DNA of 64,000 nucleotides from Ephemerocybe angulata (GCA_013368325.1 JAACJK010000163.1:2418001-2482000); one strand, 5' to 3'. Positions 1-11,415 are shown, counted from the stretch's first letter. Notes: generated by a model from the sequence alone, not told the origin. Program-made: numbers and translations.

Positions 1-430
1 CCTTTCTCGCAAGGTCTGCTCGCAGTCTGCGCCCCGTGTCGGATAGAACGGTATACACGCTCAATCCGGCAGGTTCGTACACAAGACATGAATGTAGGCC
101 ATCTGGATCGGCGGCGAGGAAATGGTCCCTTGGTGCCCGTGCGCGCACTGTCGGAACGGACGAGGAGCTGGTTCCTATGTTCAGGACAGAGTTCATCAGG
201 TCACGAGGAAGTAGGCGTTCGGAATCTTCTTCCAAAGATAAAGTAGAGTGGTGTTCTGGATTTCTGACTTTGATAGCGACAAGCTTCGCGTCGTGGTCGT
301 CGCGTGCCAGCCAAGTCATCGAGGAGCCCCCAGAACCAAGCTTGTGCACGACTTTATAGCGTCCATGCGCAAGAGTGCTGCCAACAGTTATCTGGCCTTC
401 TATTTTTGAGCTGTGCTCGTTAACTTGGCT
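1..430 (-). CDS. Protein kinase, SRPK-like, N-terminal part (runs off left edge)
   Basis: The minus strand from 430 to 1 is open and reads as the start of a eukaryotic protein kinase domain. A GRYKVVHKLGSGGSS segment is the glycine-rich ATP-binding loop with the preceding beta strand. WLARDDHDAKLVAIKV follows, which supplies the VAIK lysine. The wording of this stretch resembles SRPK-type kinases common in basidiomycetes. The exon appears to begin after a TAG acceptor at 431-433, because that frame has a stop just upstream. A first exon further right is therefore expected, but I could not identify it. The catalytic loop and activation segment lie beyond the window. It is probably a host gene next to the left end of the large transposon. 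Confidence 0.7.
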
Positions 431-737
431 CTAGTCATCTCGAATGTGGCGAGGGGGGCTGTGGAAGATTGGGGGAGACCGGGAGAAAACTCGCAGTAGG
501 CCTGGACGTGGCACTACCGATAAAGCATGAGTGAAGATCGGTCGAAAGCGCAGGGAAAGAAGGGTCATGAAAAGGGTTGAGTCCCGCCTGTAACAAGTCA
601 GTGCGCGCCGTGGTGAAGGGAGGATAAAGCAACGAGCAATTGTGAGGATGGCGTCGCGGTGCGCGCCGACACCATCTGATCCGCCCCCCATTCTCTCGAC
701 GGGCCAACCATGTAGCGACCACCCGAACTCGGACGAT
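431..737. other. Spacer between kinase exon and transposon end
   Basis: No gene is evident. It probably contains an intron, the first exon or the promoter of the minus-strand kinase. Open frames here are short and not protein-like. Confidence 0.4.
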
Positions 738-745
738 GACCGACC
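738..745. repeat. Candidate 8-bp target-site duplication, left copy
   Basis: GACCGACC occurs here directly outside the left terminal inverted repeat and again at 45666-45673 directly outside the right one. Zisupton-type KDZ transposons are known to make 8-bp duplications. The spacing to the inverted repeats differs by one base between sides, so this is a candidate. Confidence 0.55.
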
Positions 746-810
746 ACCTGTATCTGACCCAGTTGTGCATTATATATCGATCATCAATGGCTACCGAGAG
801 GTGCATTAAT
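746..810 (+). repeat. Left terminal inverted repeat of element 2
   Basis: Reading inward, this stretch matches the reverse complement of 45601-45665. Three blocks are nearly perfect and equally spaced: AGTTGTGCA (761-769), TCATCAATGG (781-790, one mismatch) and GTGCATTAAT (801-810). Overall identity is about 70 percent over 50 bases by eye. The outermost 15 bases are weaker. The innermost block already contains the TGCATTA heptamer that fills the adjacent array. Confidence 0.65.
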
Positions 811-1535
811 AGCGATAATGATTGTCCCTGCGATGCTATCCTCTGTCATGCATTAGCCTTACCTGTACCCGTGCCCACCAAAACGTGCTCGATGCATCAT
901 CCTCAAAAAGATGCATCAGACGGTTGGGCGCTCTCCCGCCATCACTCCCGCCTCGACCCACCATTTTGGGCAGGGCGTCCACGACTTGTTGATCTGCTTC
1001 CTCACCTCCTTCTAGCGTTGGCAGAATCTGCCAGGTCAAGAAGGAGGTGACCGCGATGCATTATCTTCCAGCTACCCCAAGGCTTGATGCATCAAGCCTT
1101 GGTGATGCAGTGATGCATTACTGTGGAGACCCAGGCGAGCGATCGCCCGGCTCTCGAGTTCGCAATGCATTAATCGAAGCAGTATTTGTTTATTTGCGGC
1201 TTAATGTATTACCTTTTGTACACAGGTGGTGAAGTTTAATGTATTACCTTTTATACGCAGGTTTGAAATTTGAGGACTGATGCATTACGGGCCATGCACT
1301 GGTCGCCGAGCCCTGGACTCGGCGCTTCCCGCTCCCCCGAGCAGCTCTCCAGCTTTCTAATGCATTAATTAAAGCATTTACCAAGTTTTAATGTATTACC
1401 TTTTGTCCAATGGGACTGATGCATTACGGGCCCCGCAGTCACTGGTTTCCGTCCTCGCCTCCCAGATTTAATGCATCACACGCCTTCTCGATGCATTATA
1501 TTCTGGCACTCACGCGATAGGTCGTAATGCATGAG
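765..1535. repeat. Left subterminal array of TGCATTA/TGCATCA heptamers (element 2)
   Basis: About 14 exact TGCATTA or TGCATCA heptamers occur in 770 bases, for example near 803, 848, 892, 911, 1055, 1112, 1164, 1361, 1420, 1472 and 1491. Several sit in the palindrome TAATGCATTA. A longer variant, TAATGTATTACCTTTTGT, recurs near 1203, 1238 and 1390. Spacing is irregular. A given heptamer is expected far less than once in such a stretch. The same motif fills the opposite end of element 2 (44046-45610). Confidence 0.8.
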
Positions 1536-1597
1536 ATACCAGCCTAACCAACGCAGGCGACCCATCACCCTGTCAGAACCCCTTTCTTCCAACCTCC

Positions 1598-2059
1598 ATG
1601 CCTTCTCGTCGCAAATTGACGGCGCGACCAGACCCGGGGTACTATGAAATTGACGACTGCTGGGGGAAAACGAAGGTATGGACGAGCTCGGAGGCGTACT
1701 GGAGGTGGTTGAAGGAGGAAGATGAGGAAGGTAAAAGGCGGGAGGAGAAGGAACAGCAAGAGAGGGAAGCAAGGCATGAGCGGGGCGAGTATAGCAGTGC
1801 GGAAGACGACGAAAGTGACGACGACGACGAGGATGATCGAAGTGACTGGGTTTTTCCGAACACAATCCAGCCGATGGTGTCAAAGTGGTGCACCAATTGC
1901 TGCGACTGTCGAAGGTTTCGTGGTGCACTTTTGACGCCAGCTGTCGCCTGCTTCTCTGGGGCGCCGTGGTGTAAAGGCCGGGTGTATTCTGGTGTATTCA
2001 GGGGGAATTCCTGGTGTAATGTGATTTCAGAGCATGCACCTGACGTCAGGCGCGAATAG
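1598..2059 (+). CDS. Hypothetical acidic, charged protein
   Basis: An open frame starts with MPSRRKLTARPDPGYYEIDD, continues through a Trp- and Tyr-containing segment, and then has a Glu/Arg-rich helix and an Asp/Glu run (about residues 70-85). The first 100 codons look like real protein. The last 50, rich in Cys and Gly, may be intron or untranslated sequence. I do not recognise a family. It lies just inside the left heptamer array, so it may be cargo of element 2 or a remnant. There is no matching gene in the corresponding part of module 1. Confidence 0.35.
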   Translation: MPSRRKLTARPDPGYYEIDDCWGKTKVWTSSEAYWRWLKEEDEEGKRREEKEQQEREARHERGEYSSAEDDESDDDDEDDRSDWVFPNTIQPMVSKWCTNCCDCRRFRGALLTPAVACFSGAPWCKGRVYSGVFRGNSWCNVISEHAPDVRRE

Positions 2060-2656
2060 TCAGCTAGAATCCCGCCATCCCGCCCTTTTTGCCTTCTTCA
2101 CGGTTGTGCCCAAAGGAGATACTAGTGTTGACAGGGAAGAAATCGACAGCCTCAGCCAGAACCGTGATCTTAGATTGACGATCTCGATTGGAATCGGGAG
2201 GCTTTGTCACGAAGAGCGCTTGGCGGGACTCTAGATAAGATAGTGGACGATACGAGAGATTATGCACCATATCGAGGTCGTGCACCACCGTGCTCATGCA
2301 CCACATATCGGTGATTATGCACCATATAAATTAGTGCACCACTGTGTCCATGCACCACTTCGCGTAGCGTATGCCATCTGAAGCATGCACCACGGTATGC
2401 ACCGTAGGATGCAGCACCGCCGGTTGCAATTGTATATCAAAAGGGGACGCTCACCGTACGCTCGCGTCGAGCTTTTGAGGTACAGCTACATACAGAAATT
2501 GCTTTCGTTACTTCGAATTTTACTTTGACCCCATAGGGTCAATGTCACGCCTATCGTCAGGCTGCTAGTGCGACCCTTCGAATCGATATCAGCGCCCGAA
2601 TGCACCAAAACTTCTCAGAACACCTCTCCAATACAATAACTGTCACACTCTTTATA

Positions 2657-2729
2657 GACCCAATGGTGTAGTGGTACTATTGCGTGCGCAGCCTTGCGAA
2701 TATGAGGGTTCGATTCCCCCTTAGCGAAT
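2657..2729 (+). other. tRNA-like Pol III element
   Basis: The stretch contains TGGTGTAGTGG (2664-2674), matching the RNA polymerase III A box, and GGTTCGATTCC (2708-2718 region), matching the B box, at tRNA-like spacing. T-runs typical of Pol III termination follow at 2731-2745. The 5' half resembles a Gln-type tRNA. The acceptor ends do not pair (GACCCAA against TTAGCGA), so it is not a normal tRNA. A tRNA pseudogene or the head of a tRNA-derived SINE is more likely. Confidence 0.35.
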
Positions 2730-3104
2730 TCTTTTTTGACTTTTTGTAATTCCTCTGCATCGCTGCTCGCACCTACACGCTCCTTACTTAAGACCTAGTG
2801 TTGATGCTCTGAAAGATAAAGGTATGAATACAGCTCTGATAAGGTGATAAGGCGCAGCGGGCTATCAGGCCGCCAACGACAGATCTAAATGCACCAAGTT
2901 CCTCAATACACCAACAACGAATACACCACTGGAACAAGCGAAGTCGGCCGTTGAGACGGTAGCGAGCCGATACACCAGGTAGGTATGGCCATGACACACT
3001 ATACACCACTGCACACCCCAGTCATCCAAGTCTCCTCTAAGTTGATACACCAGGTAGTATGCACCGGGGTAAACCATCTAAGTAGGGTGCAACACTATGC
3101 ACCA

Positions 3105-3256
3105 CGCATCCCAGTCACCCAAACTTCTCTAAGTCTCTTGATGCACCACTATACACCACGCATCCGAGCCATCCAAATTTTTCTAAGTCGATGCACCAGG
3201 TAATCACATACTGGGTAAGCCGAGTAGGGTGCGACGCACCACCGATTACATATGCC
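3105..3256 (+). repeat. 152-bp direct duplication, copy 1
   Basis: Nearly identical to 3604-3755, with only a few substitutions by eye. The two copies are 499 bp apart. The sequence between them looks like an insertion, because both its borders carry the same block around ACCACCGATTACATA. Confidence 0.85.
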
Positions 3257-3257
3257 C

Positions 3258-3490
3258 ATAAGCGCCCATTCCCCGAATCGATTTCTGAGCCCTTCATGTG
3301 CACCAGGAAATTCGAAGAAAATCATTAGAATTCGCAGAAATATTTGTTAGTCTAGGGTAAATTCTACGACCCTTTGAAGCTAAACAGAAAGAGCCCCAAT
3401 AAGACTATTACCATTTTTAGCTAGGTTTTCAGCCAGCTGAAAACCCACCGACTTTCCCCTAAGTTGATTCTGAGTCCAAAGAGCCTTGGC
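3258..3490 (+). repeat. Dispersed repeat of about 230 bp, copy in left array
   Basis: Shares an ordered series of short blocks with 18778-19000: TAAGCGCCC, TTTCTGAGC, AGAAATATT, GCCAGCTGAA and a CCTAAGT-GATTCTG block. Overall similarity is perhaps 60-65 percent. Both copies are on the plus strand. It is non-coding as far as I can see. Confidence 0.6.
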
Positions 3491-3603
3491 CAAAAATCGA
3501 GCTCATCTACTTTCCGATTGGAAGCAAAAGGGGACTGACATCCTACGAATCCAAAGCGGCAGAGATGTGAGCAGTTCTTTACGACGCACCACCGATTACA
3601 TAT

Positions 3604-3755
3604 CGCATCCCAGTCACCCTAACTTCTCTAAGTCTCTTGATGCACCACTATACACCACGCATCCGAGCCATCCAAATTTTTCTAAGTCGATGCACCTGGT
3701 AATCACATCATGGGTAAGCCGAGTAGGGTGCGATGCACCACCGATTACATATGCC
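3604..3755 (+). repeat. 152-bp direct duplication, copy 2
   Basis: Second copy of the block at 3105-3256, of equal length, in the same orientation and containing the same TGCACCA heptamers. Confidence 0.85.
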
Positions 3756-4034
3756 ATATTCTTGGAAGCGAGGCCAAATTTTCCTCAAGTCCAGATGCAC
3801 CACACCTCGAGTCCAAATGCACTCAACCAACTGAGCTCAAATGGAAGCCATGCAGTAGGGACTATACCAGCCAGACGTGTAGACCACCATTTTCATACAA
3901 TATCAGCCTGCCCGCATGCTCAAGTTGCCAAGACATATCCGTAGTAGGGAACACAACGAGACACACGGATTGTATAACACTTCTAGCATTCTACCCACAC
4001 ATCCTGCGTTGGCCACCGTTCATACGCGCTGCGT

Positions 4035-4090
4035 GCACCACGGTCCTTGCACCACGGTCCTTGCACCACGGTCCTTGCACCACGGTCATT
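4035..4090 (+). repeat. Tandem 14-mer, four units, built on TGCACCA
   Basis: Four consecutive units of GCACCACGGTCCTT (the last ends CATT) carry one heptamer each, with exact 14-bp phasing. Degenerate copies continue to about 4150. Confidence 0.85.
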
Positions 4091-4300
4091 GCACAACGGC
4101 CCAGATTGTTGCACCACGGTCGTTGCACCCAGGTAGTTGCACCATGATCGTTAGACCTGCATGCACCATAATTCTCGGCGTCCCTAAGTAACTTACCTTC
4201 TAGGTCCTTACGTGCTGCGTGCACCACGGCGCTTAGGACCTCCGTGCACAACGATTCTCGGTGTTGCTAACCAATATGCCTTCTAGGCGTGCACCATGGC

Positions 4301-4922
4301 CGCTGCTCATACACTATTCACTCAAATCAGATTGCAGGACGTCCATATGCAAGTCAATCGTCCAAACGTGCTGTCTATGTAGGGTATATCGGGAGGGTCC
4401 ATGCGAAGTAAAGTCCAACGGAGGTCTAAAGAAAAAGTCCAAGATATATAAAGTATGAGGGCCAGAGTGGGGGTGGGCGTCAAAAGTGACAAGGAACGGA
4501 GCTCTATGGAACCTACGTCTCCCAACAACCGTGCTATGTACAGGAAAGGCCGTTACGGAGCGTAGGTAGGAAGCAGGGTCTGTGCAGTCAAGAAACGAAT
4601 CCAGAAATGTGCAGGAGTTGGGTAAACGAGTCCATCGACAAATATACAGGAGATGGGGTGCGAGAGGGAGATGGGAAGGGAGGGAAAGTGAAGGAAGGGA
4701 AAGTGAATAGATCGAGACACAAGATGGATGGAAGGAGTCAAGAGGGGGGTCTAAACAGGTGAGAAAAGCAACAGAAAGGAAAAAGACCATCGACGAATGT
4801 ACAGGTGATGGATGTCACGTAGAATATGAGCAAGACAGTAGAGAGGATTCTTTAGGGGGATACGAAAAAGGAAGGGGGAGGGTCAGCCTGTAATCCAGAT
4901 CGCAGAATTTCGACGGGAGATC
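4301..4922. other. Spacer, purine-rich, no gene seen
   Basis: The region lies between the left heptamer array and the end of gene A1. It is strongly purine-rich on the plus strand between 4620 and 4760. The long minus-strand frame here is a low-complexity Leu/Ser/Pro shadow of that bias. Confidence 0.4.
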
Positions 4923-7900
4923 TCAAGTCCGAGGCCTGGAAACCAAAAAAATGAGCAGACCGCACACCATAGGACTTGGAGACTCACTTCTTCCGTCGGG
5001 TTGTTTTCTCAGGCTCGATGGCTCCACGCTTTGGGGCTCGGACTGGGGCAGTCGCAGTCATAGCCACAAGACAGTGGGTGATGTCCTCAACAAGGGCTGC
5101 CCATTGCCCTCGTGAGTCGTCTCTGAAAGGCGCAGGCCCGTCATAGGCAGCACAGCCCCACCAAAAGACTAACATCATCAGGGATAGGAGCCCGTTCGTA
5201 CCTGATTTTCGAATGCTCGCCCAAACGTCGCCTGCAGTGCTTGGGTCCTCGTAAATAGGCTTCAATTCTGGGCCGTCGGAATGCCTAAATGGTGGCTGAA
5301 TCGACCTCCACCAAGAAGTGATAGCCAATCCAAGCTCTGCGGGGTCATCGATGAAGGGAGAGTGGTCGTGGTTGCGAGCGCCCTTTGTGGTCCATTGAGA
5401 CCATTCTTCAGGGCGACCTTTGACGGGAAGCGAGCCCTGTAAACGTGCAATGAGTATTGGAGTGTCAGAATATCCATATTCGGACGCACTTTCGAAACTT
5501 TCCCAAAACCGAGGGCCAACTCAAGAACTCCCCATTGCATAATCATCTCTACCCAGGCAGCCCCCAGGTCACGACCCATGAGATTCACAATGGCGAGTGA
5601 ATACCACTCCGGAGTGATCAAGCTGTCATCCGAGCTCTTTGCAGCGAGAGACGTACGCGGAACGTTGGACCCGATCTGCTGTGCTAACTCATGTTTCTTC
5701 GACGGAACCGAACCTCGTCCGGATCTTCGAGGTGCTGGTTCGGGAGCTGGGCTGGGACTTGTAGACTGAGGTGGCTGTTCCGTATGAGTGGAGATGGCGG
5801 GTGAGTTACGAGGAGGGGATTCGGATACAGGAGAGGGACCTTGGGGCGGATCTAATGGAAGAGGTGTAGGTATTGCGGGAGGTGCTGCAGAGATTGTCGT
5901 GGACTGTTTCGCTACCATTGTTCAATGAGCATTTTTTCGACCAACCTGAATGAAGGAGAATCGCTTACCAGCTAAGTTTGTGGGGGCAGTACCACCCCCA
6001 CCCAGGCCCATGGGGACCTGGGGTGGCTGGGGTGGGGGTGGAGGGTGCACCGACGACGCAGCCGCAGCGGAGGGTAATGAGAGGGGCACATCGGAGTTAG
6101 AAACGGCCGGGCAGGGCCCGGGAGGTGTGATCTTCTCAGTATTAATTGGAGTAGAATGAGAAGATGGCAAATTTGGCGGAGGGCAGCCATTCGAACGGGG
6201 AAGGTCTGAGAATCGACTCGTTTGAGCCGTGCTAGGCTGTGCCAGCGGTCGGTACGCAAGAACGCCGTCGGGAGAACCAGCGGAAGGCAGGACATCTGTC
6301 GCGCTTCCAGAGCCCCTTGAGTCATTGGGGCTTTGGGTATTCTGAGAGGAGTCCTGAGCCAGGTCCCGAGTCAAGTCGCGGAACGAAGATGACGGAGCAA
6401 GAAGGTCGTGCAACGTGCCCGACTGGGAGGCTAGAAGCGAACGGGAGTTGGAGTGGGAGTCAGTGAGTTCGCCGCCCAGGTCAAATCCTCGACCAAGGAT
6501 GCGGTACGGAGAAGTCACCGTCCTCTGACCGCTGCCGGAGAATGCAGGAGTTGAAGGGCGGTCGTGAAACGTGCCCGACTGGGAGGCTAGAAGCGAACGG
6601 GAGTTGGAGTGGGAGTCAGCGAGTTCGCCGCCCAGGTCAAATCCTCGACCAAGGATGCGGTACGGAGAAGTCACCGTTCTCCTCTGACCGCTGCCAGAGA
6701 ATGCAGGAGTTGAAGGGCGAAACGGATAGGTGGATGAGGAGAACACATTGGGAGAAGCAGCTGGGCCGCCTGGCTCAGACGAGAAGAGAGGGGCGGGAGA
6801 AGTGAAGGAAGCGGAAGAAGTGGCCCATTCGCCACCGGCAGAAGGGGCGACATCACCATCTATCCGCCTCAATCCCATGCCAAACACTTCAGAGTCGTGT
6901 GATGAGGGCTCCCTTCCACTCCGCAGTCCCCATTCTACCCACGAAATCAGACATATCTATGATATTATTCAAGAAACAAAACTCACCTGATGGATACGCG
7001 TATTGCTGAGGGGAAATACTCCGGTTGAGGTTGATATCTCTACGGTAATTGGGAGTAGGTAGTCGAAGTGCTGGTCCAGATCGAGAAGGCGTCGTCCAGG
7101 AAGCTGACTGCATCTCCTCGCTTCCGTGTGCTTCTGATACCTGGGGTGCGGGTAAACTGGATTTGGTCGTGCTATCAGACTCGACGGGATGGTCTTTGGA
7201 CTGCACAGCGATTGGGTCGGGCTCTGCAGACCTCAATCCGGCGTCTCCAGGCAGAATGGCGGACGCTGAAAGTGCGGGTGGGATATGTGACATTAGTTGG
7301 GCATCAGTCGAGCCAACGGGCTTTGGTTCCTCTAACGGTTCCAAGCCCGCTTGGGGAAGGGTTCCGCCTGGATCTGTTTAATGATGTAGGTTAGAGACGG
7401 AGCAACTGACGAGGGCCTCTGAGAACATACCCTGCGACGAACCTTCCCCCTTCTCTTCAGACTCATTGGTCGACCGAACACCGCATACGTCAGAGGCTGT
7501 TTCAAAATTCAAAGATGAACTCTATTAGACTCTATTGGGAGCATTAAATGTAAGGGACTCACTAAAGACATGCCTTTTTGCGAATCGGGCAACAGCTTCG
7601 ACGTAGAGCCGATCGTGATCGACCCACGAAGAAGAGAACAATGGTGTATCATCATGATCACCAAACTGAAGTCTGGAAGGCGTATGTTCAGCGAATTAGG
7701 GTTAGTAAGTAGGTGAGTTCACGCACGTCCACGCTGATATCTTCCCTTGCGCATCAGGTACTGGGCCCACCAAGGTAATGAGGGCCATAAGACCAGCCTT
7801 ACGGACCGCAGGCTCAACGACTGACTTCAAAACCGCCGGAAGGTGGTTGATGTACCTGGAACAAAAAGAGAAATCATTACATAAACTTGATCGATAACAT

Positions 7901-8546
7901 TCCCAACATACCTCTGTTGGTCCTTGGGTGTGGTGTCCTCTGTCGACATCCCCGACTTCCTATCGTTAGCGCTCTTCTCGACATACTCGTCAATAGCTTT
8001 CAGCTGCTCGTCTGAGGCGCAGGACAGCAGCTCCGTACAAACGGCTTGCCAACTCTGTATTTTGCCCTTTCCGGCAATACCAGCGCCCGTACCTGCCTCC
8101 TGCGCACTTCGAACCTCTTCCAGAAAGAGCTTCGAGTACGCTTCTATGGCCTTGGGACCTCGAGTGCGTGGTGCATATATCGACTTCAACATCCGTTTGG
8201 GCACGCTCACGGCGACCTTCCGGCTCCGCGCATTACACCGCCACCGGTACCATTCACGTAGGCGCTAATTGGAGTTAGCCACACTCGCCAGGTATGTCAG
8301 ATTGTCACATACAGATTGGAGTTTCTCAAGAGCCGCGCTATAGGTCTTCATTTGGTCCTCGTCAAGATCCGATACCTTGAAACCGGGGAAGAGATCTTCG
8401 ACCAAAGGATAATCCTTGAGGTATACGGCATACAGCTTGGTCCAAAAAGGTTTGTAGTGACGGGATACTTGGCACTCTTCATATTGCGGAAGAAGGCTTT
8501 TCAATAGAGCCGTCTGAGGATCGGTAGCCCAGCCTGCCGGGGCCAT
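4923..8546 (-). CDS. KDZ-module protein A1, large disordered protein of unknown function
   Basis: A multi-exon minus-strand gene starts at 8546 (MAPAGW). The N-terminal region (exons 8546-8313, 8264-7912, 7855-7727 and on) has a conserved block ending YEECQVSRHYKPFW, then RLREWYRW and a VEPAVRKAG segment. A long Pro/Ser-rich middle follows (7370-5900). The C-terminal region holds IGSNVPRT, a WGVLELALGFGK motif, SPFIDDPAELGLAI, and a Trp-rich stretch with KSGTNGLLSLMMLVFWWG. The gene seems to finish in a tiny last exon at 4935-4923. All these blocks recur in order in A2 (36522-43832). I know no function. The absence of catalytic motifs and the disorder suggest a scaffold or DNA-binding accessory factor. 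It shares a divergent promoter with B1. Confidence 0.75.
6414..6725 (-). repeat. In-frame 156-bp tandem duplication inside A1
   Basis: Units 6414-6569 and 6570-6725 are almost identical. They encode two consecutive copies of a 52-residue segment beginning near RPSTPAFSGSGQR and ending with LLASQSGT. The duplication keeps the reading frame. Gene A2 lacks it. Confidence 0.9.
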
Positions 8547-8980
8547 CTCCGAAGCGAGATTAAGGTGAAGTCGAGATGGTCTCTGGGATCGATAGGGCAG
8601 AGATGAAAGAATGCGGTATCTGGGCGATTGGAAACACCAGTCGGTGGTGTTAGACCCTACTAAGGCATATATCTCAATAGCGATGGGCTCGTATGTAGAC
8701 CTTGCACCACCGCGGAGCACAAGCCTTTCAGAACACTTGTAAGTTAAACTTTGGCATATGCACTGCGCTACCAGGCTCTAACCACACTCTAGCATTATTT
8801 TATTTGATTATTATCTGCTTACTCGCCTCCCCGGTTCTTCCTCGATCTCACAAGGCGTGCGACCCAAACAAGAAGTAAATATAGTGCGGATATCTATAAA
8901 GCTCCTGGCTTGTCGCGCAGTTGACTAACGATCTATCCGCACTTTCCCTCTCTCCTGACAACCGATACCGCTTCTATCCA
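8547..8980. promoter_or_regulatory. Shared divergent promoter region of A1 and B1
   Basis: The 434 bp between the two divergent start codons carry TATAAAG at 8895-8901, about 80 bp upstream of the B1 start and on its strand. The same divergent arrangement (365 bp) separates A2 and B2. Confidence 0.5.
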
Positions 8981-10065
8981 ATGGCAAACGAGTCTACCAT
9001 GAACCAGGCGAGCAGAGGCCTTCGTGGCGTCACTCTCACCTCGCCCATGAGAGACTTGCTTGGACTGTTGATCCGCTCCATTGACCTGCGTACGGCGTTT
9101 CGTCTCCTTCGTTCCCAAATTTCTGCCTAATGATCATTTTTCTGTAGGCTTTGGGACTATCCGCGATGCAGGTCAGCGTGAGCAGGAGTACCGTACGTAA
9201 AAAGTGTATGATGATCAGTGTCTATCTCTTACCCTTTCCCACTCAATAGACCCAGAGACCTGTGGAGCCTGTGAGGGGACGGGCTTCGTCATGGTTCCGC
9301 GTAGCGCTGGCGATGGGAGCTACGACGGGGATGATGGGGCCCTTCTGTACTCCAGCGACGAGGATGGCGTCTCCGCTTCGTCCAGTACGTCTTTTCTTCG
9401 CTCCATCGGGCATCGGGGAAGCCCTGACTCCTTCCATTTGTAGATAGTCCCGCAGGCATCCAAGCTGCGGCAACTCCCGCTGGTGCTTCTGGAGTCTCTG
9501 CTCCTGACGTTTCTTCTCTTGCTCCCGCTCTCGCCAGTGTCCATCTCATGACTCCCCCTCCCACTCTCCCCACTCTCCCCACTCTCCCCATTGCCTCCTC
9601 TTCTGCACCCGTTGTCATATCTCCTTCGGGGCTGGCTCCCCCCGTCGTCACTCTCAATCAGGCTGCTGTGCAGCCCGAGGATGTTCCCGACATGTCTACC
9701 GTTATCCCAGGCTTTAACTCCTTGGGTTCCAACACTGTGCCACCCGTGCCTGCGCAAGCGGTCTTCACCGGAGTCGGTGGTAAGTTCGCATGGTTCGAAT
9801 CCGTCTTAGCGTAGTTTAAGCTTTGTTTCTTTTTAGAAGAGCGTTATTACGTCGTTACAAAGGGCATCCGTGTGGGGGTGTTCGGAGGATGGTAAGTCAA
9901 TCCGCGTTTTTCGTAGCCCGCTTCTGACTCACAATTCGAAGGGCCAACACGAGCCCCTACGTCACCGGGGTGGCGTCAGCCAGCTTCTCCCGCCACCGCA
10001 CCCTTCAGTCAGCGTACACGGCCTACGGCTACGCCTGGTCGCGTGGAGCAGTCTCGTACGTCTAG
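8981..10065 (+). CDS. KDZ-module protein B1 with RNase H1 N-terminal (viroplasmin) domain
   Basis: Six exons join in frame to 267 codons: 8981-9089, 9148-9192, 9250-9384, 9444-9779, 9837-9891 and 9942-10065. Exon 3 has a CGACEGTG knuckle-like motif. Exon 4 is a Pro/Ala/Val-rich linker. Exons 5-6 encode RYYVVTKGIRVGVFGGW and then a V-G block with a basic stretch and Tyr-rich end. That order matches the RNase H1 N-terminal domain, also called caulimovirus viroplasmin domain, which binds RNA-DNA hybrids or dsRNA in RNase H1. No RNase H catalytic domain follows. B2 (36156-35116) has the same exon phases and motifs. The role within the transposon is inferred to be nucleic-acid binding. Confidence 0.8.
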
Positions 10066-11415
10066 ATCGCCTGCCTCGAGACTTCTGTGTGCTTCGTCGT
10101 GTGTGTGTGTGTGTAGTCGATGGACCCTCCTCTGTTTCTGGACTCACTGTATCTGTATACATGTATGCCTTCCCAGTTGCTCAATATATGCGTAGTGTGT
10201 ATCCCTCGACGTCCGTAAATGTGTCATATATGTAGAATCCCAGCTTTGGAAGAAGAGGACGGAAGCGCGACACAAGTCTGTTAATCATGGCGACGGGCTC
10301 GAATGACGGCAGGCCCCTCAGAGATTCAGAGTGTGCACTTAAGTCTGACATAGTCTAATTGACAAATCTAGGGTCCCACAGGGCCCAGGACCTCTGAGTC
10401 GAACTGCCGCGACAGGCGCCCATAATTGATGGCCGTCGGCATTTGCCGCGAACGGGACTTGGGCAAATTTCGCCCCTTCTGCATCCCCAATCCGCCTCCC
10501 ACTTCATCGAAAGGAGGGATTCGCCTTCTAATACAATAGATATTGTCAATATATTGAAATACCAGCCATAATCAAGTATTATTTCGATTACATACCATCA
10601 AAAAAGCCAGAAATCGCAAACCGAGTCCTCCACTGAGAAGATGAATGCACCGAGGGCCATAGTATCGTTAACAGGTCAAATTCGCGTGCCGGGCGTGTAC
10701 CATAGAGTAGTGAATACTTGAAATTGGTGTTCCCAAGTGAACCAAGCACCTCATAATGGACATGTATGTGGGGAATCAACGGGCAGAGTGTAGGCACCTT
10801 ACCTGCCACCCAGTCACACACAGTGATTAGAAAACCATTCAAAAAGGACATACGCACTTGTATGTGCCTTATATTTATGATTTTAGGCCATATTCTACAT
10901 TTAAAGAAATAGACACAGGAAAAGTACGCAATGGCGTTGAAGTTCGCATAGGCGACTTCAGTTGGATTGCGCACATTTCATGTGCAGTAACATAATTCGT
11001 TGGGGGATACATAGAAAAAGGTTAGATTAGACAATATACCTTGGTTGTCTCAATCAACGGCCTTAGAAGTGTTATCGGGGTATACCTGAGCGCGGCAGAG
11101 GGTTATCTGTGTTAGAACCACCGCCAGGTATACATTTTTCAAGATCCTCATTGGTTGAGAAGCATCGCCATATCGGGAAAGTCCAGATCTGGAATCACGA
11201 TCCGGGAAATTAGCCTTTTCCCTAGAGGTCCTTCTTCCGCTCGTATATTTAAGTAGATGTGGGCCTTCATACAATCCCCAGACACCCTCGCTACCTGCCT
11301 CTCATAACCGCCCACCCCCCGCCGCAGACTCTTCATCGCCCAGGTATGTCGTGTGCACTGCCGATCCCGCCCTCTCTTTGACCTCGTCTCCATCAGATCG
11401 CCATTCGTTGCCGAC
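10066..11415. other. Spacer between B1 and C1
   Basis: No gene can be supported. A (GT)n run lies near 10098-10113. A minus-strand frame at 10588-10974 is AT-rich, lacks a counterpart in module 2 and is not convincing. A TATATTTAA box near 11243 may serve C1. Confidence 0.4.

Larger units (their letters stand above)
2263..4300 (+). repeat. Left subterminal array of TGCACCA heptamers (element 1)
   Basis: More than 25 copies of TGCACCA lie on the plus strand in 2 kb, for example at 2263, 2281, 2297, 2319, 2335 and 2351, and many more between 3096 and 4300. Variants TACACCA and TGCACAA are interspersed. Most copies share one orientation. The array includes a tandem 14-mer (4035-4090), a 152-bp duplication and a dispersed repeat, noted separately. 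Confidence 0.8.

Noticed and set aside
2263..4300. Regularly recurring short repeats suggestive of a CRISPR-like array
   Set aside because: The genome is eukaryotic, spacing is irregular, repeats are 7 bases and spacers are not of constant length.
4314..4790. Minus-strand frame of 158 codons, Leu/Ser/Pro-rich
   Set aside because: Produced by the purine-rich plus strand; low complexity and no start context.
10588..10974. Minus-strand frame of 128 codons between B1 and C1
   Set aside because: Unusual Ile/Phe-rich composition, no counterpart in module 2 and no splice context.
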